Of a DNA stretch of 64,000 bases, positions 10,989-22,559 are shown piece by piece. This DNA comes from Leucocoprinus leucothites (lineage: Eukaryota > Basidiomycota > Agaricomycetes > Agaricales > Agaricaceae). A program made the translations under genes and the position numbers. How positions within the stretch are numbered: position 1 is the stretch's first letter; every line of letters starts with the position of its first letter. The notes under the pieces were generated by a model. The model saw nothing but the letters and a program-made list of their open reading frames with translations. It was not told the origin of the DNA and did not search any database. Location of the stretch: contig JAACJO010000049.1 in the NCBI GenBank assembly GCA_013368445.1, positions 1 to 64,000 of the forward strand, in the 5' to 3' direction.

Positions 10989-11758
10989 CTGGTCCGTGCG
11001 CAACGGCATGGTAAACAGTGAGCAGAGACGGCACGTGTGAGGGCCGGCGATCACACATCAGTGATGCTGCCAAACATACTGGTCTCGTGATCTGATGGGA
11101 AAGTGGTACAACCTTTTTAAATATCTTATCTGATCTATCACATCATGTGTGAAGGAGGCAGGGAAAGGTGGCAGGATGACAACATCAGTGATGCCACCTG
11201 AACATGCCGGATGCCAAGGTCTCATGAGCTAATGGGACAGTGGTACAATTTTTTGACCTTTGATCTGATCTATTACATCACGTGAGAACAGGGCGGGACG
11301 GGGGCAGCCAAGGGCCGGGGGAAAGGAGGTGGGATGACAACATCAGTGATGCACTGATGCTGCTAAACATGCCGGAATGCCAAGGTCTCGTGAGTTGTTG
11401 AGAAAGCCCATGCGATTTGATTAATCTCTTATCTGATCTATCGCGTCACGTGAGAGCAAGGGCGGGATGAGGGGTGGGGGGAAAGGAGGCGGGACGACAA
11501 AAACGGTGCCTAGATATGTGGGAGAAGTGGGATGTTGTTGGTGAAAGGCGGGAGGACAATGAGCATGACGGCTACGTCATTACCGGCAATGATTACCGGT
11601 AGCTGGGGGACATTCTCGAGAATTTTACCAAGTCTAAGCGTTGTTAAGGACACTATAAGCGTTGTAGGTGGGGGATTGGAAAAAACCGTCTTATTACGTG
11701 TGGGAGTGGCCCCTGTTACCATCATCTAATAAGACCAATCATTCAGCAGGGACAGGTG
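10989..11758 (-). repeat. KDZ right terminal inverted repeat (~770 bp)
   Basis: Reverse complement of 1528-2297 with scattered substitutions, including the three tandem subterminal units mirrored at about 11056-11505. Its outer end GCAGGGACAGGTG abuts the second CCTAGCTA duplication. Confidence 0.93.
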
Positions 11759-11766
11759 CCTAGCTA
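11759..11766. repeat. 8-bp target-site duplication, right copy (CCTAGCTA)
   Basis: Exact match to 1520-1527 in the same orientation, directly outside the right TIR. Confidence 0.93.
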
Positions 11767-14374
11767 GTACTCTACTTGACATTATATCCATATGTCAACA
11801 AGCCTCTACAATGGGTCTCAACTGTATGGCATGTGCTGTTGGCTGTGTTGCTCAAAGTCAATTCCAGTCATTGATAGGCAAGTTTTCATACTTCTGAATA
11901 ATTGGACAAGACTTGTCATAAAATTATCTCCAGTGAGCTTAAAGACCTCAGTCCTATGCAGCTTCAATATGTGAATTCCATGAACAGTGGTGAACATAGC
12001 TGTCCATCCTGTTTATAGGAACTAACTATAGCATAGTTATAACACTTGACAGACATACTAGCTATCCATTTAGCACCTCAAAGTTATGTTGTATTGACCA
12101 CATCTGGCATATGGGTCTTCCAAGGGAAAGGTCCAGGTACAGTTCACTTGAAATTTTGTGAATGCTGACCAGTAATCTACTTACACAGGGTTCTTCAAGA
12201 GTGCTGAATGCATGGACCTCACCTGGAAGCCAATGTCAGTCAGCAATTCAACTCTCAAATTTTCATGGTGCTGTGGATATTGTTGATAGTAGGTGCTCAT
12301 ATGAATATCACTAGGTTCAAGTGGGACTAGCATAAATCCTGGTTACCAACCTTCCCACAGACATGTTATCCCAGGTGTATAGATACAGTGATTGAGTCCA
12401 AGTTGGGATGACTTTTCATTGAACATTAATTACTCACTCACAATTCAATAAAATTCAAAAATTAATAGTGTATCATATGTAAGAATGTCTCATATAGGTA
12501 CTGTAAATTAATTCAGGTTATCGGAGAGAGTTTGGGGCTATAAACATGAATAGATCTGAGGGGTATTGTTTTGAGTGTTTTCACACAAGTTGGAATGTGT
12601 GTGACATTTCCATATCAGGGATATGTCACATGCCAAATCCAGCAACCCACTGGCATAACTTCTTCATCATCCTCATCCATCTTGTTGTTGTCATCATCTA
12701 CACCATTATTGGCCATAAATAATATGGAGAGAGATGTTTCACAAAACTTCTTGGGCCTTGGAGGCAAATTGGACTTTAGAACCCTTTCCAAGGCCAGTTT
12801 TTGTTATTACTAAATTAGGTCATATGTCACTCCTCTGTCATGTGCCCTGCTGAACTTTGGTCTCCTGCCAGAAAACATCAGATTCTGGTACAATTAGTGA
12901 CACTTCTGCTAGAATTGTTGCATTTTATGACATTCAAAGTGTTCTTAATTATAATTCAGGTGTCAAATGAAAGATAAATATATATTCAGTATCTCGATGT
13001 GAGAACTGTAGTCAATACCTGAAAGATAAATATATACTATGAATATGATTAGCATAAGTAAGAAAAGTAAGAAAGACTAGATAACAAACTTACTTCAGTA
13101 TCTTGACACGAGAACTGAAGTGTCAGTACATGATAGTACACTACTTATAGGACACTAATGAATATATAGCTTGTTTCATAGACAACATGCTCAGTTACAT
13201 TATGATAACAACAAATAAATGAACGGAAAAATATATGGTCAGTATGGCAAGATGAAACTTGGTTACCATACAGATAATGAACTGATTGTCAAGCAGACAG
13301 GACTTGGCAGGGGTTTGTGATCACAACATCAAAACCTTGGTCAAGCAACAAATTCACAAGAAAATGCAGTTATACTAGTGTGGAAATGTCAGATTGATCC
13401 AAAATCTCACACTGATGTTTGAACAACTCAACTACTATTGCTTCCTTCTGTGCGATTTTTAGAAATAACATGGATATAGAATAGTAGTATTTAAATTTAA
13501 ATTTTGATAATGCATGAACCACAGGATCACAAGGAATTACAGTTTGTCCTAAGTTGTGACCATATCCCAAGTTGTACTCAATCACTGTACATCAAGAAAC
13601 AGTGTTATGAAACTAGTGGCAAAAAGAAAAGGAGGGAAGGGTGCTACCACCAGACTAACAAGGATGGAACAACTAATATTCATGTTGCTCAGGAATCACA
13701 TCCTCACAATTGAGTTGTTAACAGCAAGCAACAGGTAGCATAAGTTTTTGAGGGAGATTAGTGTGCTGGTGATGCTTAGACTTAGAGATTGGCAAACAAG
13801 AGGAAGATGGCTCACCTAGATATGATTGTGTTGATGCTGCCATTGAAAGATTTGACTACCAGCATTGGTCCAGATTCCCTGCTGCTCCTTGTTCCTTATT
13901 TCCTTCTCTGCACAATTCCTCTCTGCCTCTTCTTCGTTCCCTGACCCAAGTCACTATTCCTGTCACAGCTTGTGAAAATCAAGTCAGTTGCTCTTGCTGC
14001 ATGCCATTTGCAAGTCACATACCACTATGAAGAGATGGTGCTAGGTTAGTGTTCTTCACCTTATTTACTGAGTCTTGATCACTCACTGGATGTGCCTTAT
14101 AATATTTTTGAGGGTCTTGGTTAGCCCAGGCATTGTGAGTTTGAAGTTTCTTTAGGTTGGAGGTGGTGGCACCAAGGAGGAGGCTGGTGATGGAGTTAGG
14201 AGAGAAGTGATAGTAGGCTTATTTGTTGAACAGCATGGGATCTCCCAAGCAGGGAACAAATGAACAACAACAAAAATTTGATACATACCAAATGTTCTTG
14301 AGCTCACCATAGGTAACCTAGAATGTTTACACAGGTCTCTCAGCTCTCAACATTGAGTGTCATAGTAGGCCATA
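11767..14374. other. CpG-depleted DNA without a recognisable gene
   Basis: 2.6 kb, A+T-rich, with very few CpG and many TpG/CpA. A hairpin with 8-bp arms (ACTTCAGT...ACTGAAGT) lies at 13092-13121, and the motif GAAAGATAAATATATA occurs at about 12968 and 13020. A minus-strand patch near 12620-12720 reads acidic (VDDDNNKMDEDDEE) but I could not extend it into a gene. Probably old, decayed repeat DNA. Confidence 0.4.
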
Positions 14375-14971
14375 TATTATAGTGATGCTGGCCCAGTTCT
14401 AAGCTGGCATAATAAGTATCAACTTGATCTTATCAAAGGGGACTCCTTCTCAGTAAGCAACAAAGTTGTTTACAAAGTCAGAGTTATAATATGGCAATTA
14501 TAAGAGTAAAGACTTTAGTAATTGAGATCTTAAAGGCTTAAGTTCAATTTGACTTTGTATAGATAAAGGCTTGTATTGAGTCTCCACCTAACCAAGGAGA
14601 AACAATGTTTCTCCTTGGTAGATGTTGATGGCTTATATACAATACAAGTCTGTATCTAATATTAACTAGGGCTAAGGGCTTCTAATGAAAGAAGAGAAGC
14701 ATACAGCTTCCTCAACTCTAATGAAAACTATATAAGATGTGATCTGTCAAAGAAGCTTTAGAAGTTCTTCTTTGATCATATAACATAGTCATAAGACAAG
14801 TCCAAATATAGATCAACTATATTTATCAATCACATGTTATCAAAAGATAAACAAACTAAACAAAACATAACTAGTCATAACAAGCTAAGACAAATGAGGT
14901 AAAATAAGATAAGAAAATACAAGAACAAATAAAGAGAAAATATAATTGCAATATTACTTAAGTAAAGCTAA
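14375..14971 (-). repeat. LTR-like repeat, copy A (5'-truncated)
   Basis: Reverse complement of the repeat seen at 26666-27306 and 30301-30913. Shared blocks include GGAGTCCCCTTTGATAAGAT, the paired GGAGAAAC/CCAAGGAGAA region, TTAATATTAGATACAGACTT and TTGACAGAT. The match stops at AGTAAAGCTAA (14971), so the first ~60 bp of the full unit are missing here. No gene inside. Confidence 0.75.
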
Positions 14972-15550
14972 CACTGTTGATGACCCTGAACTAGGCCACC
15001 CCAGGAACCTGGCTGGCCTAGTGATTGCTTGCCAACCAGTGCTACAACATTCATTTTTTTTAAAGAATCTATCATACAGTAATGGGATGGTCCTTGAGAC
15101 AGGTCTGGTCCTTGAGATAATGATTTTTTACTCAATCTCTTGTACATCTATCACTTTGAAAAAATACTGATAATTATGTGCTACATGCATACACTTGTCA
15201 TTAATTTGTTGGAACTGCTATACTGGCTGAATGTTATACAACTCATCCATCTTTTGAGTTTTTTGCTGTCTCAGCTGTTTGCAGCCACTCTGTGAGCCCT
15301 GAAGCAGCTTATAACTCTTGGAAAAAATCCTGCAGGTACCCTATGATACTGCCAATAAAAAAATGGCAATAAGGCTTTGATGTACTGATAGTGGGATGCA
15401 AGAATTGCTGAATGATGGCAAAATCCAAAAAGATAGGAAGATGTTACCATATTTGGAAACTTGATATGATCTATCCAGTTCATCATTGTCCATTTGCCCA
15501 TCCAGGTCACACTCTTGGCTTTTGAGTTTGACATAGCAATTATAGAAATA

Positions 15551-15762
15551 CAGTGGCTCAAAAAACTGTCCCAATGTTTTCGCATTTTGGACATATTTGC
15601 TAATACCAGGGCAGATATATGGCCTAGCATCCTGAAAATATTCACACAGGTACCTTGACATATTGGGAGCATATATTCCCATGATCCCATGACCTTGTAC
15701 ATCAATGAATTATTAATGAATTATCGAAAATATATACTCATTGGGACAGTTTTTTGACCACC
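15551..15762 (+). repeat. Tc1 left arm, itself bounded by inverted tips
   Basis: Outer tip GGCTCAAAAAACTGTCCC and inner tip GGGACAGTTTTTTGACC face each other across about 170 bp. The whole arm is matched in reverse complement by 16932-17143. Confidence 0.85.
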
Positions 15763-15776
15763 TGTTATCTACCTAC

Positions 15777-16796
15777 TCAATACTTTGTATGACCTCCTCT
15801 TGCCCTGATAACTGCCTCAATCCTTCTGGACATACTTTCTATCAGCCTTTGGCACCTTTCTGCTGGAATCTTATTCCACTCCTCTACTAGCCTCTCCCAC
15901 AATTCAAATACTCCCTTGGGTGGTCTTTCATATGCCTTCAGCTGGTCCTCTAGGTAGGTCCAGAGGTGTTCAATGGGATTTAGGTCAGGGGATTGTGCAG
16001 GCCATGATAGAACTTGAATGTTGTTGTCCACAAACTATTGTTGTCCCAGTTTTGAGGTGTGTTTTGGGTCATTATCCCACTGGAATATCCTCTCCTCCTC
16101 CTCCATCTCCAACTTTCCAAAGCTTTCCACCACCCCATTGTCCAAAATCTCGCAGTATTGCACTGCATCCATATTCCCTTGAACCTCTATCAGCTTTCCT
16201 ATCCCATTCTACCCCATACACCCCCACACCATCATGTTACCACCTCCTCCATGTTTGACAGTAGGGAGAGTCATCCTATCTGACAGTGGTTATCCCCTCT
16301 CCTTCCAGGTATACACCTTTCCATCTGACCCAATCCTGTTGATCATTGTTTCATCTGTCTACAACACCTTCCTCCAGTCCTCCACTGTCCAATTCCTATG
16401 TTCATATGCAAAGTCAAGGTGTTCCTCACAATGTTGCTTTTTGAGTAGAGGTCATTTGATCTTGGTTATAGAGCAAAATCCATTGTCTCGAAGGGTGTTT
16501 CTGACAGCTTGGGGTGTGACAGGGTCAGACAGAGTAGAGTTGATGAAATTTGTAGCCTGGACAGCATTGTCTAGCTTTCCAGAGGTTATTTGGTGAATTA
16601 TTGCTTTTTTATCACAAGGAGAAAGCTTAGAAGGATGTCCTCCCTTGTTGTTTTCCTTGTACCCATCAACTTCTTTCTTGATCTTCCCAACAGTAGACTT
16701 GCCTGGACCAGTTTTATGTTCAATCTGGTGCAAGGAATAGCCATCTATGAGAAGAGAAGTGACTTGGGAGTATTGGGTAGAGGAGATAGCTTTCAT
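15777..16796 (-). pseudogene. Tc1/mariner transposase (DD34E), five in-frame stops
   Basis: One continuous minus-strand frame of 340 codons from MKAISSTQ at 16796 to a stop at 15777-15779, the usual Tc1 length. The N-terminus is a helix-turn-helix region (LLIDGYSLHQIEHKTG, KKEVDGYKENNKGGHPSKLS). Catalytic residues: TDET (first Asp), WDNDPKHTSK (second Asp) and SPDLNPIEHLW (Glu) with 34 residues between the last two. Stops: TGA at 16452-16454; TAG before TDET (family has Trp); TAA before PLSDR; TAG in GCMG*NGIG (Trp); TAG in LGQQ*FVD (Trp). The TGG to TAG and CGA to TGA changes are all C:G to T:A. No frameshift was needed, so decay was by point mutation. Confidence 0.94.
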
Positions 16797-16931
16797 GATG
16801 TAGTGGCAGGAAGAAAGACAGTTGTAACCATCTCAACATGTCAACCAAGGTCACATGGTCTTGTTTATTAATCCCATGCCTTCCCTGATGCTCCCCTGGC
16901 ATGTTACAAGGTAGATACTGGGAGGCTGACA

Positions 16932-17143
16932 GGGGGTCAAAAAACTGTCTCAATGAGTAGATATTTTCGATAATTCATTAATAATTCATTGATGTACAAG
17001 GTCATGGGATCATGGGATTATATGCTCCCAATATGTCAAGGTACCTGTGTGAATATTCTCAGGATGCTAGGCCATATATCCGCCCTGATATTAGCAAATA
17101 TGTCCAAAATGCGAAAACATTGGGATGGTTTTTTGTGCTACTG
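16932..17143 (-). repeat. Tc1 right arm
   Basis: Reverse complement of 15551-15762 with about a dozen differences; contains the same inner and outer tips. Confidence 0.85.
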
Positions 17144-17439
17144 TACATACAAGAAGTATTACTACCAGTTTTTTTTAACAAAAATTCCTGATTTCAGCAT
17201 AAAATGAGGTGTAGCTAGATTAGATCAAGCTATCTCAAGGACCATTTTGCTCTGATAACAGTGTTTTTGATGATACACCTAGATCTCACCTGCAACATCA
17301 AATTTCTGTGTAAAATAGATACCAGGTATAGACATGATATATATACATATGTTAATGAAGCTTATATCTATTTTCCATGTTTGGAAATCTCGGAAAAAAA
17401 TCATCAAGTTTGGCCATCTCAAGGACCATCCCATCACTG

Positions 17440-17966
17440 TAGATAGTCATATAGGATTGTAGAGCCAAATCTTACCCCAAAATAATGACATCTTCCTTCA
17501 GAAAACATGAATTAAGTGCCATCAGAAACCATTATGCCTAATTTGGTAAGAGTTTTGACAACATCAAACCTGATTTGCAAATGTTTCAGAAGTATGAGTG
17601 ACCCTTAAAATATGTGAATTGTCATCCCATAGATCCAGTCTTTACTCCATGAGCACACCAAAGTGAAAATAATGAGGCTACAATAAATAATATAACTGAG
17701 ATGGAGGACATTAGTTTCTCTGGGTGCTTACTTATGACTTCAAAATCTCACACATCATGATGGGTAGCATGACATATTCAGGTGCAGTCAGAAGATCAGA
17801 AGTGGCTCTATATAAAATATAGCCTTGCTTATTTTACAGATTTTTCTGCCTATCAGAGAAAAGCAAAAGATGTAATCATCATTCTCTAAAGATCTAGCCA
17901 AAAGACCAATTGAGGAAGGTTATTCTACTGACATGATTAGCTAGATATACAGCATCATGCTACTGA
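17440..17966. other. No gene seen
   Basis: About 530 bp of CpG-poor DNA between the TA of the outer Tc1-like element and the pogo-type gene. It should contain the left end of the pogo element, but I could not find an inverted repeat pair. Confidence 0.35.
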
Positions 17967-20900
17967 GTGTCAATATCATCAACTCATCCCACCATACCAC
18001 CAGTCTCAACTGCTGATAACCCTAGTATCTCCCAAGAAATTCCAATTACTCAAATTGTCCTTCTTAACTCTGAAGACCATATGCAACTTGCAATTCAAGC
18101 CATTAACAGCTCTCCCATTCTTCCTGATGGCACCCATAAATGCAAAATATGTGCAGCAGTATGAGACTTCCAAGTTCCAATCTTGACACTGACTGCTTGC
18201 CTTAATAGAGTTCCCACCCAGCAGAAGGCCCACATGCATGAGTGTCTCCTGTCTCCTGCACAGGAAGATGTGGTATCTGAATGGGTCAAAGTTATGAGTT
18301 GTCAAGGGTTACTAGTTACAGCTGATATGCTTGCTGATTATGCTTGGGATATTTGTGGAGGAGATATGGGGAAGAACTGGCCTTGCAAGTTTGTTGAAAG
18401 GCACCCTGATCTTAAATTTAAATGGACATCAACACTTGAAGAGTGCCATGCTCACTCCCTTAATGCAACAATTGTTGCTGACTTCTTTGAAACACTCAAG
18501 GCAGTTATTCTCAAGTATGATATACCTCATGAGAATATTTATGATGCTGATGAAAAGGTTGTTCAACTTGGAGTTGGTCAAACTGTGGCAGCTATTGTTG
18601 ATTGCAATCAGAAAACAGTCCAGCAGGTGGACAATGGGAACCAGGAGATAGTTATGATTATTTAAGCTATCTGTTTAGATGGAACTGCACTTCTACCCTC
18701 TGTCATTTTTCAGGGTTCAAGTCACAATCTTGAATGGGGTCATAACAACCCATGTGGAGCCAGGCATGTACCATTCATTTCGGATCACTGCATCAATCAC
18801 TGAGATTCAAATGAATTCCAGTATCTCCATCTCTCCAAATGGATGGACAGACAAAGAGCTAGGCACACTTTGGCTTAAACATGATTTTGAGCCCATGTCA
18901 TGCAAAAGGAATACATCAGGCTGACATCAACTGCTCATTCTTGATGGACACAATTCCCACTGCACTTACAATTTTTGTAAGATTGCAAACAAAAACTCCA
19001 TCATTGTTGTCTGCCTTCCCTCCCATACAACTCATGCATTACAATCATGTGATGTTGGAGTTTTCAGTCCCCTTTCAAAAATGTGGAAGTCCCAAGTCAA
19101 TGAGTGTACTTGCATTAGCATTCCGATTAAAAAGACGAATTTTCTCGAATATTACTCAGCAGCTTGCAACAAGGCATTCAAGCCATCAACAATCATATCA
19201 GCCTTCAAGAAGACTGGTATTTATCCTCTTGATCCTTCAGCTATTCCTATTTCAGCTTTTGAGCCTTTGAAGTTGACTACAACAGAGGCAGAAATGTCCA
19301 TTCCTTTGACTCTCCCTGCTATCCTTGAGCAGGTAGTAAACAATGAACATATTATTTCAATTAGTTCTACAGCAACAACAGAGGATGTACAAATGTCTTC
19401 CACATCTATGTCACTCAACAATGCTGAGCCTCTCTTGAGTGTCTCAAACCAGGTCCCACCAGCATCAGATCATCCATTAAATACTCCCACATCTACTCAT
19501 TTTGTCATCTCTGGCATCCCATGTCCACTACCCTCAAATGCCTCTCATAATGAGCTTCATCTTCAGAATGATCATCTTCAGGTTCTACTTGAGAGGGCTG
19601 GCATCGAGCTAGAAAGGCATATGCAATCCAGAAGTTGATGGAATGTGAGAATGAGTGACTTCAAAAGCTTGTATTCTATAAAGCAAAAGGTAACAAGAAG
19701 AAGACTTACAGCAGTTCAGAAGCATGGCACATGATGAGCATGGAGACTATGGATGAGCTTGCTGAAGTTGAATGGAAGATGAAAATGAAAGAGGTCTTAA
19801 AGGAGGCTAGTCTGTGATTCAAGATCCAACAGCTGGAGACCATGAAATTCAGGCAAGAACAAGCACACTTGAAGAAGGAAGAAGCAAGGTGAGAGAAGAA
19901 TTTGGAATGTGAGGCTGAGCAGTGTTATAGCCCAAATGGCATTAGCCGTGAAATTGTTAAATTCGATGATATAGTCAATATATTGGGTGACTGTATAGAC
20001 ATTAAGGAACCCTACTGTAAGACCCTAGTGTAACACACACAGTTGCAAAAGCACAGCACATTCATGAAATGACCATTAATGATCAAGAGTAACAAGAGGC
20101 TATGGGATGATGTCAAGACTTAGCAAATGTAGTCGGGATGTGTACCCTATGACCCTTTGTGATCTTAGCCTGTAATCTGGGTATTGATCTGGTCAAAGTC
20201 TTTCTTGAAGGAACAATGACAGACTAACTAATTGGAGATCAAAGGCTTAGCATTCTGATCTGGACAGACACTTGTGCACATTCACAGAAGTCCTATCTTT
20301 TTAACATCACTACAGCAGAAGTATACCCTTTCACAAAAGACAGAGAAATTCCGCATGGGCACTGAATGACCCACTTGATTATAGAACCAGATTAGTGGAA
20401 ACTAACAGGATGTGTCAGCACTTGACTACTGACTAGTAGACATTGTTACAGTCAGGAACAAGTTTTCATGGAATAAGACAACCATCAGCAGTGATAGAGA
20501 TCTCATAATATCAGAGGAGCAGGAGTAAGCACACCTTTGCAAAAGGACATGTCAGCACTTAAACCCCAAAGAAAACCCAGAGATACTCCTATTGGACAAC
20601 CTTTCAATAAATCTCCTTTTATTATCAACAATGTGTATGTGTCATTCATGTAATTACTCCTTTAGTACTTTTGCAGGACCAATATAAACCTTTCTTGAGC
20701 ATATAGTCTAGCAAGGAATCTCACCTGCTAAGGCTATACTTAGAGACTGTCCCACATGACATATCTGAGTGAGTAGTAAATAGTGTATTGAGTGCCCTTC
20801 AGTCATAGACCATTAAAGAATTGGAAAACACCTTTCGAGAAAGAACATTACTGTGAGATTCATATAGGTTCAGAGTGTAAAGAAGTCTGGGAAAGACTTA

Positions 20901-21545
20901 TAAGCTGTATATTGCATCTAGTATCCAGAAGTGATGCTAGTCAGTGTCAGTTGTATTGTGATAGTGCCAAGTGTTAGCAAAAGTGATGATTCACAAATAT
21001 TAGTCTATTAGACTTCTGCATTCTAAGGGACTTGTAGTTGTGCAGTGTCACATAACAAGGATCATTGAGTACCTTTCACAAACTGGTTATTCCATTACAA
21101 ACCAGTCTACAGACAACTCCCATTATCTTTCATTATCAATCTTTGTGCTTTTGTGAAACATCCTTCTTTATTGATTAACCTCCCACAAACTTGTATTGAG
21201 TTTAGGAGTGTTGGTTGTTATTGTTATTAACATTACCTATCATTCACTATCTGACTACATTCCCTTTATTACATTGACAATCACATTACTGCCTCTTCAG
21301 CAGAAGTGAATAGCAGAGGCTAAGGCAGCTGAGAAGGCAGCAAAGGTGGCTGAAAGGCAGGCTGAAAAGGTGAGGAAAGCTGCTTAGAAGGGGAAGAAGA
21401 AGACTACCCAAAAAAAGAAATTAGTGACAGATGATCTCCTGGGCATCAACATACCTTTGCTGGACTCCCCTCTCAGCTCCACCAGTGATTCATCATTTGA
21501 GCTTGATGATACAACTGATTTTTTCCTTGACCATGGACTGGAAGG
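17967..21545 (+). pseudogene. pogo/Fot1-type (Tc1-pogo, CENP-B-like) transposase, decayed and interrupted
   Basis: Reading order: KCKICAAV, TGA at 18162-18164, DFQVPILTLTACLNRVP (psq-type HTH, where the family has A-A-R-D-F), then the CENP-B HTH (LLSPAQEDVVSEWVKVM, KNWPCKFVERHPDLKFKWT), then the DDE_1 core: NIYDADEKVVQLG (first Asp), PNGWTDKELGTLW, LILDGHNSHC (second Asp), LPSHTTHALQSCDVGVF (third Asp) and TIISAFKKTGIYPLDPSAI. The tail is a Lys/Glu coiled segment to about 19920, cut by an insertion, and resumes at 21304 with AEAKAAEKAAKVAERQ and a Ser/Asp-rich end near 21545. Lesions: TGA for Arg at 18162, TAA for Glu after EIVMII, frameshifts between 18.7 and 19.0 kb, TAG for Gln in KAA*KGKKK. 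Clearly dead. Confidence 0.9.
19923..21299 (+). mobile_element. 1.4-kb insertion in the pogo gene tail, probably a solo LTR
   Basis: The coiled-coil coding sequence stops at GCTGAGCAG (19914-19922) and resumes at CAGCAGAAG (21298 on). AGCAG is present on both sides (19918-19922 and 21299-21303). The insert begins TGTTATAGCCC and ends CTCTTCA, i.e. TG...CA if the last A is shared with the duplication. It has no reading frame of note. A solo LTR of about 1,377 bp fits best; the 4- versus 5-bp ambiguity of the duplication and poorly matched ends keep this tentative. Confidence 0.55.
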
Positions 21546-22559
21546 TATATGTATGTGTTTAGCAGAGGCAAATGGCTGAGGCTATGATACAGATCACCTT
21601 ATGCTCGAAGAAATGAGTATAGGTCCCTGCAGGAGCCCAAGGAGGGCTGCTCATAACAATTAGAATGTATATTTAAATGTATAAAATGAGATGATGTTGT
21701 GTTTTAATGGGCAACAAGCACAGAGATAGAGAAAATAGTATTCTGCCCTGAAATCCTGGTGATTAGATATCGACAAGTGCCCATAAACAGTGGGTTCCCA
21801 TGCCTGGTCAGGTACCTGGGTCAGCTAGATTGCTGAGTACCTCACATTAAAATATTCACTGACAACCATTAGGGTCAACAAAAAAGAAAATTGCTTGATA
21901 ATCATATATTTCACGAGGTTGGAGACCCATAAATTATGCATTCATCCTTCATTGGTGCAACAGGGGTTCAGAATATTCTATACAGTGCTTAACCAGCCAG
22001 GTTCAGGGTCACATACAGTATCAACTTTATATTGTAAAGGAAACAAATGCTAGATATAATGAATATACATAGCACCATAGCACCTTAGAGTTTATAATGC
22101 CCTATTATTAAACATAATAGCACATTTGAGGTCATGTTTTAAAGCACATTTGAGGTATGCAGGCTGCCTGTAGTAGTACATAAACACCCATCATCACAAC
22201 AAATCTGGTATAGATTTGTTAATGAGGTCCATAAATAAGTACCTTCCTATCTTCCAAGGCATATTTACCCTCTTGGCTGTTTGTTCATTCCTTCCTTTGC
22301 ATACTAATAAATTGCATTTCTGTTGAAGAATCCAGATTGCTTGAGTATCCAGACTTTCCCACTATCTGGATTGTGGTGGCATAGATGAGCCAAATGTTAC
22401 TACTACTACTACTGACTACTTTTAATCTAGATTTTTCCATGTCACAAGCTCAATGTGCATACCAGCAAGCTTAGTATTGCTATGACCAGCCATCTGTAAT
22501 CTAGATTTCTTATGCTGACAGGCTCAGCACACATTGCTCTTACTGCTCATCCAGATGTG
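21546..22559. other. No gene seen; short TAC microsatellite
   Basis: About 1 kb of CpG-poor DNA with a (TAC)n run near 22397-22415 and repeated ATCTAGATT/ATCCAGATT motifs at 22330-22590. It probably includes the right end of the pogo element and the 3' end of the Plavaka element. Confidence 0.35.

Larger units (their letters stand above)
1528..11758 (+). mobile_element. KDZ-superfamily DNA transposon, end to end
   Basis: A 10,231-bp element bounded by CACCTGTCCCTGC at 1528-1540 and its exact reverse complement at 11746-11758, each the outer end of a ~770-bp inverted repeat, with the 8-bp duplication CCTAGCTA on both sides. Inside are a minus-strand accessory gene (2774-4171), a plus-strand gene with a viroplasmin-like end (about 5024-6165) and the KDZ transposase (7476-10898). 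KDZ (Kyakuja-Dileera-Zisupton) elements are DDE DNA transposons expanded in mushrooms. CpG content is clearly higher than in the DNA to the right, so the insertion is fairly recent, yet at least two of its genes carry nonsense codons, so this copy is not autonomous as read. Confidence 0.95.
15551..17143 (-). mobile_element. Tc1/mariner DNA transposon with ~212-bp inverted repeats
   Basis: 1,593 bp, flanked by TA on both sides (15549-15550 and 17144-17145). Left end CAGTGGCTCAAAAAACTGTC; right end, inverted, CAGTAGCACAAAAAACCATC. The arms 15551-15762 and 16932-17143 are nearly identical in reverse complement. Each arm also finishes on its inner side with an inverted copy of its own outer tip (CATTGGGACAGTTTTTTGAC), so each arm looks like a small MITE. 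Confidence 0.92.
15077..17439. mobile_element. TA-flanked Tc1/mariner-type or MITE-like element, split by a younger Tc1 element
   Basis: Starts CAGTAATGGGATGGTCCTTG at 15077 and ends with the near-exact inverse (CAAGGACCATCCCATCACTG) at 17439, with TA on each outer side. The shared core GGTCCTTGAGAT recurs just inside both ends. Removing the nested element 15551-17143 leaves about 770 bp with no transposase, so it is probably a non-autonomous member of a Tc1/mariner group. Confidence 0.7.

Noticed and set aside
15271..15705. Open frame matching another at 16989-17207
   Set aside because: The similarity is the Tc1 inverted repeat read on both strands.
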